42,020 nucleotides of DNA. Origin: Leptolinea sp964404415. GTDB taxonomy: Bacteria > Chloroflexota > Anaerolineae > Anaerolineales > Anaerolineaceae. This document shows, one piece after another, positions 1 to 7,161 of the stretch; position 1 is the stretch's first letter, and each line of letters starts with the position of its first letter. The stretch is from the NCBI GenBank assembly GCA_964404415.1, contig CAYOKC010000011.1, positions 1 through 42,020 on the forward strand, in the 5' to 3' direction. The translations under genes and the position numbers were made by a program. The notes under the pieces were generated by a model. The model had not been told where the DNA came from, did not search any database, and saw only the letters and a program-made list of their open reading frames with translations.

Positions 1-250
1 TGACGGGCGAGTCCATTAGATGCTTCTCCGGCAGACGTCACCCTCATCCCGGCCTTCCCCCTCGGGGGGAAGGTGACTGTATTGCGCCGGTTATGTGATG
101 GTCCGGGCTTGGTGCGTTGAACGCGGCGACAGCTTTGTTCAAAAAACGTCCCGGGAATGGTGTCCGCGATTACGCGTTCAACGGTACCCTACACGTTGAA
201 AGGTAACTCTTTCGCGCCGGATTCTTTCGCATTCCCACGCATTGTTGTTA
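1..250. repeat. Gene-free segment with two palindromic repeats
   Basis: No gene is seen here. Positions 41-77 hold a GC-rich hairpin (CCTTCCCCC paired with GGGGGAAGG) whose reverse-oriented sibling lies at 11311-11350. Positions 111-188 form a 78-bp inverted repeat with ends GGTGCGTTGAACGC and GCGTTCAACGGTACC, a member of the 75-78 bp family also found at 11986-12062, 32938-33012, 35145-35220, 36906-36981 and 38854-38929. The segment lies just after the end of the response regulator gene on the minus strand. Confidence 0.7.
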
Positions 251-925
251 TTACCCGATCCCCAACTCACGGGCTTTCAACGCGGCCTGGGTGCGGTCTT
301 GCACACCCAGCTTCTGTAAAATGGCCGAAACGTAATTCTTAACCGTACCCTCGGTGAGGCTTAACCGCAGAGCGATCTCTTTGTTCGACAACCCGCGCGA
401 CACCAGTTTCAATATCTCCGTCTCGCGCTCCGAAAGCCCGTCACCCGGCAATACCGGCGCGGGTGATGGCGCCGCGGGCAGCCGGCTGAATTCCGCCAGC
501 ACCTTGCGCGCCACCGACGGCTGGATCAACGCTCCGCCGCGGTGCACCTCGCGGATGGCCGCGGCAAGTTCTTCGCCGGAAACATCCTTCAATAAATACC
601 CCAGCGCACCGGCCCGCAGCCCTTCAAATATGATGGATTCGTCATCAAACGTGGTGAGGATGATCACCCGGCACTCCGGCTGCCGCGCCGCGAGTTGACG
701 GGTGGCTTCCACCCCGTCCAGTTCCGGCATGCGCACGTCCATCAGCACCACATCCGGCCGCAGTTCACCGGCCAGGTCAAGCGCGGCACGGCCATTCTCG
801 GCTTCACCCACCACTTCGAGGTCGTCCTCCAGTTCCAACAGCGTACGCAGGCCGTCGCGCATCAGGCGTTGGTCGTCGGCCAGCAGCACACGGATCTTCG
901 CAGGCTTTTCAGATATGGGTTTCAT
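251..925 (-). CDS. NarL/LuxR-type two-component response regulator
   Basis: A 224-residue DNA-binding response regulator. The receiver domain (about residues 10-125) has the acidic pair in LLADDQ, phospho-acceptor Asp63 in LMDVRMP and the conserved Lys113 in LLKD. A LuxR-type helix-turn-helix follows (about 163-217, LSERETEILKLVSRGLSNKEI). The start is preceded by a purine-rich GGAGGAGAGA ribosome site and overlaps the kinase stop by four bases (ATGA), so the two are translationally coupled. It is the last gene of a four-gene minus-strand operon (ATPase, permease, kinase, regulator) and probably controls that exporter. The family is certain; the inducing signal is unknown. Confidence 0.95.
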   Translation of the reverse strand: MKPISEKPAKIRVLLADDQRLMRDGLRTLLELEDDLEVVGEAENGRAALDLAGELRPDVVLMDVRMPELDGVEATRQLAARQPECRVIILTTFDDESIIFEGLRAGALGYLLKDVSGEELAAAIREVHRGGALIQPSVARKVLAEFSRLPAAPSPAPVLPGDGLSERETEILKLVSRGLSNKEIALRLSLTEGTVKNYVSAILQKLGVQDRTQAALKARELGIG

Positions 926-2091
926 TGGGCTCTCTCCTCCGGAACCGGCAGGCTGAAGATCAGCCGTGTGCCGCCGCCTTCACCCGGCTGGATGGTGAAT
1001 TCGCCGTTCAACAGCCCGGCGCGTTCGCGCATACCGGTCAGGCCCAGGCCTTCATTTGATCCGCCTGTTGGAAAACCAATCCCGTTATCTTCGATCACCA
1101 GGTTCACCCGGTCATCTTGACAAAAAAGGCGGATACGGGCTTCAGATGCGCTGGCGTGACGCTCGATGTTGGTCAGCCCTTCCTGCGCGGCACGGAACAA
1201 CGCGTGCCGTTGACTGGATGTCAGCGCCGGAAGGGTGTCTGCCATGTCCAGCTTCAGGTTCAGGCCGGTGGCTTCTTTCACCCCGGCTGCCAGGCGGGTG
1301 AGCGCCTGCGGGAGGGGCAGGTCTTCATCCACGGGGGCGCGCATCATGGCCACGGTGCGGCGCAATTCGGCCAGCCCTTCCTTCACCTGTTCGTGCACGG
1401 TCTTGATAATGATTTCCGTTTTCTGTGGGTTGGTGTGGATCAAGCGCGCGGCGCCTTCCAGTTGCACCGCGGCGATGGTCAACCGGTGGCCCAGGGTATC
1501 GTGCATTTCCCGCGCGATGCGGCTGCGTTCTTCGGTGATGGTCAATTCTTCCACCTGTTCGGTGTAGCGCTGCAATTTTTCATGCGCCGCCTGAAGGTCG
1601 GTCAACAACTGCTCGCTGCGCTGCCGGTCTTTCTGCGCCTGCACCATGGTCCAACCAAAAAAGCCGAAGAAGACGTATCCGGCGGTGTACGGTAAAAGGT
1701 CCAGCAACCCGGCTACTCCCGATGCCGCGAACATGAAGGCTGCTGTGATCAATGTGTAGACAACCAGCCACATAGCCCCTATCTTCAACGGAAAATCGAT
1801 CATTACCTGCGGGCTGAGGATAAAGAAAACGATCGGGAAAAAATTCCAACCGGATTTGAATAAGAACAGGCACGCTGCGAGACCTGTCATCAATATATTG
1901 CGGATCCAGCGGACATACGGCCGTTTGACGGGATACTTTTGCAGGTAAAACAGTAGGCCAATTCCAAGAAAAATCAGGCTGACCCATACGCGCTGGTTGT
2001 TGTTATCCAGTGCGGCCATGCTGGATACCCATAATGCCAGCAGACCGAACAGCCCGGAGGCCAGTAATAATTTCGCGGATGAAATTTTCAT
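922..2091 (-). CDS. DesK/LiaS-type sensor histidine kinase (HisKA_3)
   Basis: A 389-residue membrane kinase. The first 150 residues contain about six hydrophobic segments with very short loops and no large sensor domain, as in intramembrane-sensing or DesK-like kinases. A coiled coil (about 152-185) leads into the HisKA_3 dimerisation domain with phospho-acceptor His197 in REMHDTLGH. The ATPase domain shows the N box (E304, N308), DNGIGF (335-340) and GLGLTGMRERAG. It is the cognate partner of the overlapping NarL-type regulator. It lies 43 bp after the ABC permease gene, so it probably senses the exporter or its substrate, as in LnrJK or LiaSR systems; that is inference from gene order. Confidence 0.93.
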   Translation of the reverse strand: MKISSAKLLLASGLFGLLALWVSSMAALDNNNQRVWVSLIFLGIGLLFYLQKYPVKRPYVRWIRNILMTGLAACLFLFKSGWNFFPIVFFILSPQVMIDFPLKIGAMWLVVYTLITAAFMFAASGVAGLLDLLPYTAGYVFFGFFGWTMVQAQKDRQRSEQLLTDLQAAHEKLQRYTEQVEELTITEERSRIAREMHDTLGHRLTIAAVQLEGAARLIHTNPQKTEIIIKTVHEQVKEGLAELRRTVAMMRAPVDEDLPLPQALTRLAAGVKEATGLNLKLDMADTLPALTSSQRHALFRAAQEGLTNIERHASASEARIRLFCQDDRVNLVIEDNGIGFPTGGSNEGLGLTGMRERAGLLNGEFTIQPGEGGGTRLIFSLPVPEERAQ

Positions 2092-2134
2092 GAGGTTATT
2101 CTACCTTCCGGGCTGTTTGACGGCAAACGCCGTG

Positions 2135-3394
2135 TTAATCGAATTTGAACCTCAGGATTGCGATGCCCCAGAAACCCAGGGCGAACAGGCTGAGCACACC
2201 CAGTGACGGCAGGATCTGCGGCAGGTCCATGCCGCGCACGATCACATCCTGGTAGGCGGTTAGCGCCCAGGCGTGCGGCGTGGCCCACGAGAGTTTTTGC
2301 ATGAAATCCGGCATCACATACGCGGGGACCATCATACCGCCGATGATCGAAAGCACCACGCCTAGCAAAGTCCCCAGGCTGCCGGCCTGCTCCTGCGTGC
2401 GCATAAAGCAGGTGACCATCATGCCGAGGCCGGTAGCCGCCAGTGACGTGATCACCGATATGACAACCATGGCCAGAGGGTCATTGCCGAGATTCATGCG
2501 GAAGACCACCACGCCCACGGCGAACATCAGGACGATCTGGATAAGGTTGATCGCGAAGTATGACAGGCCCTTGCCGATCAGATAGGCGGCGCGCGAGAGG
2601 GGCGCGGCTTTCAGGCGGTGGAATGCCCCGCTGTTCTTTTCTTCAAAGACGCCGGTAGCGATGGTTTGCAGAATAAAGAACACGCCGTAAATGGTGTATC
2701 CCGGAACGTTCTGTTCCACCGAGGTGGGCTCTTTGTCGATCTTATATTGTGACGGCGATACGACTTTATATTCCACCCCGCCGGTACCGGCAGCTTCCGC
2801 CTGTCCGCTGGTGAATTGCTCTTCGATCTGCTTCATGAACGCCTGTTGACCGGCTGGCGCGTTTTCCGCGATGGCGGCAAATCCGGCATGGGTTTGTGAT
2901 TCCATCAGCGCGAATGACGTCACCCGTTCAACGTGCCCTTCCACCAGCCCGCGCGCCGGCGCCAGAATCTGGTTGTTGGCGGTGGGATCCACAATGAAGC
3001 GCACCACCGGTTTGGTGGAAGCCGCATCGGCGTTGAGAACCGAGTCAGTGAAATCCGCCGGGAAGTCCACGCCCAGCATGTACTGCCTGGCAGTGATCAG
3101 TTCCTCGATCTTTTCGGCGGTCAGGGGAAGGCCATCGTACGTTTCAACAAGGGAAAGGCCCTCGGCGGCGCGCAGGTCTGTCACCACGCTGGCGGCCAGG
3201 GTGCCCGTATCCTGATTGGATACCAGCATCACGATGGGTTTGTCACTGGTGCCGGAGGTGAACACACCGTCCAGCGCGACGGTCATCACCAGGATGAAGG
3301 CGATGGGCAGGCCGAACAACGCGATCAATGAACCGCGGTCATGGAAAAGTACTTTGATCTCTTTTAAAGCTATGGCAAATATCTGGTTGAACAT
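2135..3394 (-). CDS. ABC-2 type transporter permease
   Basis: A 419-residue ABC-2 family permease. One N-terminal membrane helix (about residues 20-42) is followed by a long extracytoplasmic domain (about 45-225) and five C-terminal hydrophobic segments, the usual topology of YhgE/DrrB/LnrM-like exporters. The start ATG has a good AGAAGGA site and lies 19 bp after the ATPase gene, so the pair form one exporter. The single permease gene suggests a homodimer. The neighbouring kinase and regulator suggest a drug, lipopeptide or polyene exporter. The substrate cannot be told from sequence. Confidence 0.92.
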   Translation of the reverse strand: MFNQIFAIALKEIKVLFHDRGSLIALFGLPIAFILVMTVALDGVFTSGTSDKPIVMLVSNQDTGTLAASVVTDLRAAEGLSLVETYDGLPLTAEKIEELITARQYMLGVDFPADFTDSVLNADAASTKPVVRFIVDPTANNQILAPARGLVEGHVERVTSFALMESQTHAGFAAIAENAPAGQQAFMKQIEEQFTSGQAEAAGTGGVEYKVVSPSQYKIDKEPTSVEQNVPGYTIYGVFFILQTIATGVFEEKNSGAFHRLKAAPLSRAAYLIGKGLSYFAINLIQIVLMFAVGVVVFRMNLGNDPLAMVVISVITSLAATGLGMMVTCFMRTQEQAGSLGTLLGVVLSIIGGMMVPAYVMPDFMQKLSWATPHAWALTAYQDVIVRGMDLPQILPSLGVLSLFALGFWGIAILRFKFD

Positions 3395-3413
3395 GAGGTT
3401 AATCCTTCTGTTA

Positions 3414-4352
3414 TTATTCGCGGATCGAGCGGCCGGTGAGGTTGAGGAACACGGTTTCGAGGCTGGCTTCCATCAGGTTCATGCCGGTCACACGGCTGTT
3501 CAAGCGGGTGACCACCTGCATGGCGTCGATGATGGTCTGTTCAAAGCGGTGTGACTGGATCTCCAGCTGGTTGCCGCGGCGGGTGACCTGTTTGACCGAA
3601 TCCAGTTGACCGATCGCCTGGTCCAACCCGGCCACATCGGCGTCCTGAAGCTCCAACTGGATCACCCCGTCACCCAGCCGCTGGATCAGGTTGGCGGGCG
3701 TATCCATGGCGATCACTTTACCGTGATCCACAATGGCTACGCGGGCGCACAGTCGTTCGGCCTCTTCCATATAGTGGGTGGTGTACACAATGCTCATCCC
3801 CTCACGGTTCAGAACTTCAAGGCTTTCGAAAATGGCATTGCGGCTCTGCGGGTCCACGCCCACGGTGGGTTCATCGAGGAACAACAGGCGCGGGCGGTGC
3901 AGCAGGCCGGCAGCCAGGTTGACGCGGCGTTTCATGCCGCCGGAGAAATGCTCCACGGCATCGTTGGCGCGGTCGGTCAACTGCACGATCTTGAGCACGT
4001 CATTGATACGGTCCGTCAGTTCGCGGCCGGTGAGACCGTAGACGCGGCCGAAAAACTCCAGGTTCTCACGCGCGCTCAAGGTGGGGTAGAGCGCCAGGTC
4101 CTGCGGTACGTAACCGATCAGCCGCTTGGAGCGGTTCAGGTCAGCGCGCAGGTCCTGCCCGTCGAGCAGGATACGGCCGCCTGTGGGTTTCAAGACGCCG
4201 GTAGCCATGGAGATGGTGGTGCTCTTTCCGGCGCCGTTTGGGCCGAGCAGCCCGAAGATCTCACCTTGCTTCACGGAAAAAGAGATATCGTCGACCACCG
4301 TCGTGGTTTTATAGGTTTTGGTCACATTGACCAGTTCAAGAATGTTTGGCAT
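3414..4352 (-). CDS. ABC transporter ATP-binding protein (DrrA/LnrL-like)
   Basis: A 312-residue ABC ATPase that energises the downstream ABC-2 permease. Visible motifs are Walker A GPNGAGKST (37-45), the signature HFSGGMKRR, and Walker B with LLFLDEPTVGVDP, followed by a switch His in TTHYMEEAE. The C-terminal 80 residues form the accessory domain typical of the DrrA/CcmA antibiotic-export class. It is the first gene of the four-gene minus-strand operon. The start is preceded by GAAGGAAGG. A weak TACTAT -10 box lies about 35 bp upstream (4391-4386). Confidence 0.94.
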   Translation of the reverse strand: MPNILELVNVTKTYKTTTVVDDISFSVKQGEIFGLLGPNGAGKSTTISMATGVLKPTGGRILLDGQDLRADLNRSKRLIGYVPQDLALYPTLSARENLEFFGRVYGLTGRELTDRINDVLKIVQLTDRANDAVEHFSGGMKRRVNLAAGLLHRPRLLFLDEPTVGVDPQSRNAIFESLEVLNREGMSIVYTTHYMEEAERLCARVAIVDHGKVIAMDTPANLIQRLGDGVIQLELQDADVAGLDQAIGQLDSVKQVTRRGNQLEIQSHRFEQTIIDAMQVVTRLNSRVTGMNLMEASLETVFLNLTGRSIRE

Positions 4353-4518
4353 TGTTTTGACCTTCCTTCAGTGATGTACGCGCCAATAGTACGCCCCGTC
4401 AGGTCATGTTTTCGGGTGGCTTTCGTCACCTGTTGGTCATGTGACCTGAAATTTCCTCCGTGATATACTGATTCATACGCTTGAACCGGTAAACATCATC
4501 CACCATCGAGGTCAGGGT

Positions 4519-6252
4519 ATGAAGGTTATTCAGGGTATCGGCAGTTCCAGGGGCATCGCCTGCGGGCCGGTTTTTCCGTTCCGCCGGGCTGATCTGGTGA
4601 TCGAAACATTCGAGAACCGTGATCCGGCCGCCGAATGGAAGCGGCTGGAAACCGCTCTGGCTGCCGCGCGTGACCAGTTGGGGGATATTTACCAGAAAGC
4701 CCTGCGGGATACGGATAAAGACCAGGCGGAGATATTCCAGTTCCACACGATGATCACTGAAGACGCCGACCTGCTTGCCCGGGTGAAAGCCCGGTTGGAC
4801 GAGCAGCGCACCAATGTGGAGCCGGTGTTTGTGGATGCGTGTAAAGGGTATGCCGCCGAACTGGCTGCCATGGATAATGAGTATTTTGCCGCCCGTTCCA
4901 TTGACGTGCTGGACGTGGCGAACCGCGTGACCCGGCTGCTGCTGGGGGTGGCCGAAAGCCCCACCGCCGGGCTGCGTGTGCCATCGATCATCACGGCGGA
5001 TGACCTGACCCCTTCGGATACCATTCTGCTCGATAAAAACCTGGTGCTCGGGTTCTGCGTGGCCAGGGGTTCCGTCACCAGTCACGCCGCCATTCTGGCC
5101 CGCGGGCTGGGACTGCCATCGGTGGACGGCGCGGGCGGTGAAGTGCTGGCCATCCCGGCCGGCACGATGGTCATTCTGGACGGCTACACCGGCACAGTGA
5201 CGGTTGACCCGGATGAGGCGCTGGTCGCTGCCAGCCGGGAACGCGCCGGGCGCATGAAACAGGTCCACGACGCGGCGCGGGAGCATGCCTTTGAGCCGGC
5301 CGTCACCCGTAACGGGAAAAGGCCGCATATTCTGGCCAATATTGGCGACCGCGCCGGGGCGAAAATGGCCGTGGATCTTGGGGCGGAAGGCGTGGGCTTG
5401 CTGCGTACCGAGTTCCTCTATATGGGGCGTTCCGTTCTGCCAACAGAAGAGGAGCAATTCAGAGCGTACCGGGCCATTCTGCAGGAATTTGGCGACAGGC
5501 CCGTCATCTTACGCACACTGGATATCGGCGGTGATAAAGACCTGCCATACCTTCCAATGGAACCGGAAGCCAATCCATTCCTGGGGGTGCGCGGGCTGCG
5601 CCTGTGCCTGCGCAGGCCGGAACTTTTCAAGACCCAATTGCGCGCTGCCCTGCGAGCGGGAACGGGGCACGATCTGAAGATCATGTTCCCCATGGTGACG
5701 GACGTCAGCGAGGTGCGCGAAGCCCGCGCAATACTGGGCGAATGCAAGGATGAATTGAACCGCGAAGGGACGACTTTCGCGGAGAATGTGGATGTTGGAA
5801 TCATGGTGGAAACGCCCGCCGCCGCCCTGTGCGCGGACAGCCTGGCGCGCGAAGTGGATTTCTTCTCCATCGGCACCAATGACCTCAGCCAGTACACCAT
5901 GGCGGCTGATCGCGGCAACCCATCCGTGGCAGGCCTGTGTGACGCGTTCCATCCGTCCGTGCTGCGGTTGATCCGCGATGTGATCGGGGCGTCACACCGC
6001 GTGGGCAAATGGACGGGGGTGTGCGGCGAGCTGGCCGGTGAACCGCTGGCTGTGCCGCTGCTCCTTGGCTTTGGATTGGACGAGTTTTCGATGGCCCCGG
6101 TGATGGTGCCGGTGGTCAAGGCGTTGATCCGTCAACTGGATGCGCGGGAGATGAAGGTGCTGGCGGATGAGGCGTTGGAGATGGCTGCCGCCGGAGAGGT
6201 TAGGGGGCTGGTGAAGGCGCGGGTGCCGTCAGCGGGAGTGCTGGAGGGGTAA
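4519..6252 (+). CDS. ptsI: Phosphoenolpyruvate-protein phosphotransferase (PTS enzyme I)
   Basis: A 577-residue protein of normal enzyme I length. It would take the phosphoryl group from PEP and pass it to HPr in the cytoplasm. The swivelling phosphohistidine domain carries His189 in GSVTSHAAILARG, the same number as in E. coli enzyme I. The C-terminal PEP-binding barrel has FLYMGR, DIGGDKDLPY, the DFFSIGTNDLSQYTMAADR block and the active Cys in CGELAG. No HPr or enzyme II gene is next to it, so partners must lie elsewhere. Its role could be sugar uptake or regulation. A TATACT box lies at 4464-4469, giving a leader of roughly 40 nt. Confidence 0.95.
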   Translation: MKVIQGIGSSRGIACGPVFPFRRADLVIETFENRDPAAEWKRLETALAAARDQLGDIYQKALRDTDKDQAEIFQFHTMITEDADLLARVKARLDEQRTNVEPVFVDACKGYAAELAAMDNEYFAARSIDVLDVANRVTRLLLGVAESPTAGLRVPSIITADDLTPSDTILLDKNLVLGFCVARGSVTSHAAILARGLGLPSVDGAGGEVLAIPAGTMVILDGYTGTVTVDPDEALVAASRERAGRMKQVHDAAREHAFEPAVTRNGKRPHILANIGDRAGAKMAVDLGAEGVGLLRTEFLYMGRSVLPTEEEQFRAYRAILQEFGDRPVILRTLDIGGDKDLPYLPMEPEANPFLGVRGLRLCLRRPELFKTQLRAALRAGTGHDLKIMFPMVTDVSEVREARAILGECKDELNREGTTFAENVDVGIMVETPAAALCADSLAREVDFFSIGTNDLSQYTMAADRGNPSVAGLCDAFHPSVLRLIRDVIGASHRVGKWTGVCGELAGEPLAVPLLLGFGLDEFSMAPVMVPVVKALIRQLDAREMKVLADEALEMAAAGEVRGLVKARVPSAGVLEG

Positions 6253-6353
6253 TAACGGCTGTCAGCCAGATAGTCTCTGTATGGATTCCCTGTATTTTGC
6301 AAGTAACGATATTATTCTATTCATAAAAGACGATAAATTAGTCAATTAATATA

Positions 6354-6399
6354 TTGATTTATATTGTAATTAATTCTATACTGTATTAAGGAGTTAATT
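6354..6399 (+). promoter_or_regulatory. Promoter of the Phd/RelE toxin-antitoxin operon
   Basis: TTGATT (6354-6359) and TATACT (6377-6382) are separated by exactly 17 bp. A strong AAGGAG ribosome site (6388-6393) lies 6 bp before the antitoxin ATG. An interrupted palindrome TCAAT-N6-ATTGA overlaps the -35 box and is a plausible autoregulatory site. The whole 6253-6399 segment is very AT-rich compared with its neighbours. Confidence 0.65.
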
Positions 6400-6729
6400 A
6401 TGAACACTCGATTATCTGTAACAGATCTAATAAATACGATTGTGCCAATCTCCCGCTTCAATCGCGGGGGTGCCGGGAAAATTTTTGATGAAGTCAAGAA
6501 AAGTGGCATCAAGATTGTTTTAAAAAATGACATCCCCGCCTGTGTTCTGCTTACCCCGGAACGGTATGATGAGATGGTCAGACAGTTGGAAGACTATGAG
6601 TTATTTTTTGAGGCGGAAAAGCGGATGAAGCAGGCGGATAAATCAGGTTTTATCACAGCTGATGAAATTATGCAGGAGTTCGGAATACAGCCGGAAGACT
6701 TTGAGAATATTGATGTGGATATTGACTGA
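6400..6729 (+). CDS. Phd/YefM-type antitoxin
   Basis: A 109-residue antitoxin. The N-terminal half has the Phd/YefM fold pattern: a VPISRFNRGGAGKIFDEV segment for DNA binding and dimerisation, then the strand IKIVLKNDIPACVLLTPERYDEMV. The acidic C-terminal tail (about 70-109, ending DVDID) would wrap and neutralise the toxin. Its stop shares one base with the toxin start (TGATG), so the two are coupled. It probably represses its own promoter. The pair is more AT-rich than flanking genes, consistent with horizontal gain. Confidence 0.88.
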   Translation: MNTRLSVTDLINTIVPISRFNRGGAGKIFDEVKKSGIKIVLKNDIPACVLLTPERYDEMVRQLEDYELFFEAEKRMKQADKSGFITADEIMQEFGIQPEDFENIDVDID

Positions 6730-7046
6730 TGGGTTGGGAGATCGTCTACACACAGGAAGCTAAAGAAGACCTGAAAAAGCTTGACCATTCCCAAAGGTTG
6801 CCGGTCTTAAAAGCCATCGAAAAAGTTTCTGCAAACCCTCTTCCCAATTCTGAAGGGGGATATGGGAAACCGTTGGGCAACCATGCATCCTCCAAATTAG
6901 CCGGGTACTTGAAGATAACTATGATGGCGCTTGGATTGCGGGTGGTGTATACCCTGCGACGTGAAGAAAAGTCAATGATCATTGTGGTTGTCTCGATCCG
7001 AAGTGATGAGATGGTATACAAAATCGCCCATAACAGAATAAAATAA
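6729..7046 (+). CDS. RelE/ParE superfamily toxin
   Basis: A 105-residue toxin of the RelE/ParE fold. It opens with WEIVYTQEAKEDLKKLD, has the central LAGYLKITMMALGLRVVYTLRREEKSM pattern with a basic strand, and ends VVSIRSDEMVYKIAHNR, the usual RelE C-terminal strand and helix. RelE members cleave ribosome-bound mRNA and ParE members poison gyrase; the sequence does not settle which. It overlaps the antitoxin stop by one base, the standard order for this class. Confidence 0.88.
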   Translation: MGWEIVYTQEAKEDLKKLDHSQRLPVLKAIEKVSANPLPNSEGGYGKPLGNHASSKLAGYLKITMMALGLRVVYTLRREEKSMIIVVVSIRSDEMVYKIAHNRIK

Positions 7047-7064
7047 CTGTGCGCAAGGCGAAAC

Positions 7065-7097
7065 AAACCCTTAGGGTCTTCAAGACCCTAAGGGTTT
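7065..7097. terminator. Perfect 16-bp stem hairpin after the RelE toxin
   Basis: AAACCCTTAGGGTCTT (7065-7080) pairs perfectly with 7082-7097 around a single central base. There is no T-run after the stem, so it may be a repeat element or processing site rather than a classical intrinsic terminator. It sits 18 bp after the toxin stop. Confidence 0.5.
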
Positions 7098-7161
7098 CAA
7101 ATATGTGTTCAACTGAAATGCACTACAATATGCACCTGACAAACCCCTGACGGAGACACAC

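Noticed and set aside
4435..4446. GGTCATGTGACC as a possible operator upstream of ptsI.
   Set aside because: The arms are only five bases, and similar GGTCATG and TGACC strings occur by chance nearby; no regulator is suggested by context.
4426..5457. A 343-codon open frame on the minus strand opposite ptsI.
   Set aside because: It is the antisense shadow of a clear enzyme I gene, rich in His, Gly, Pro and Arg as expected of GC-rich antisense frames, with no recognisable domain.
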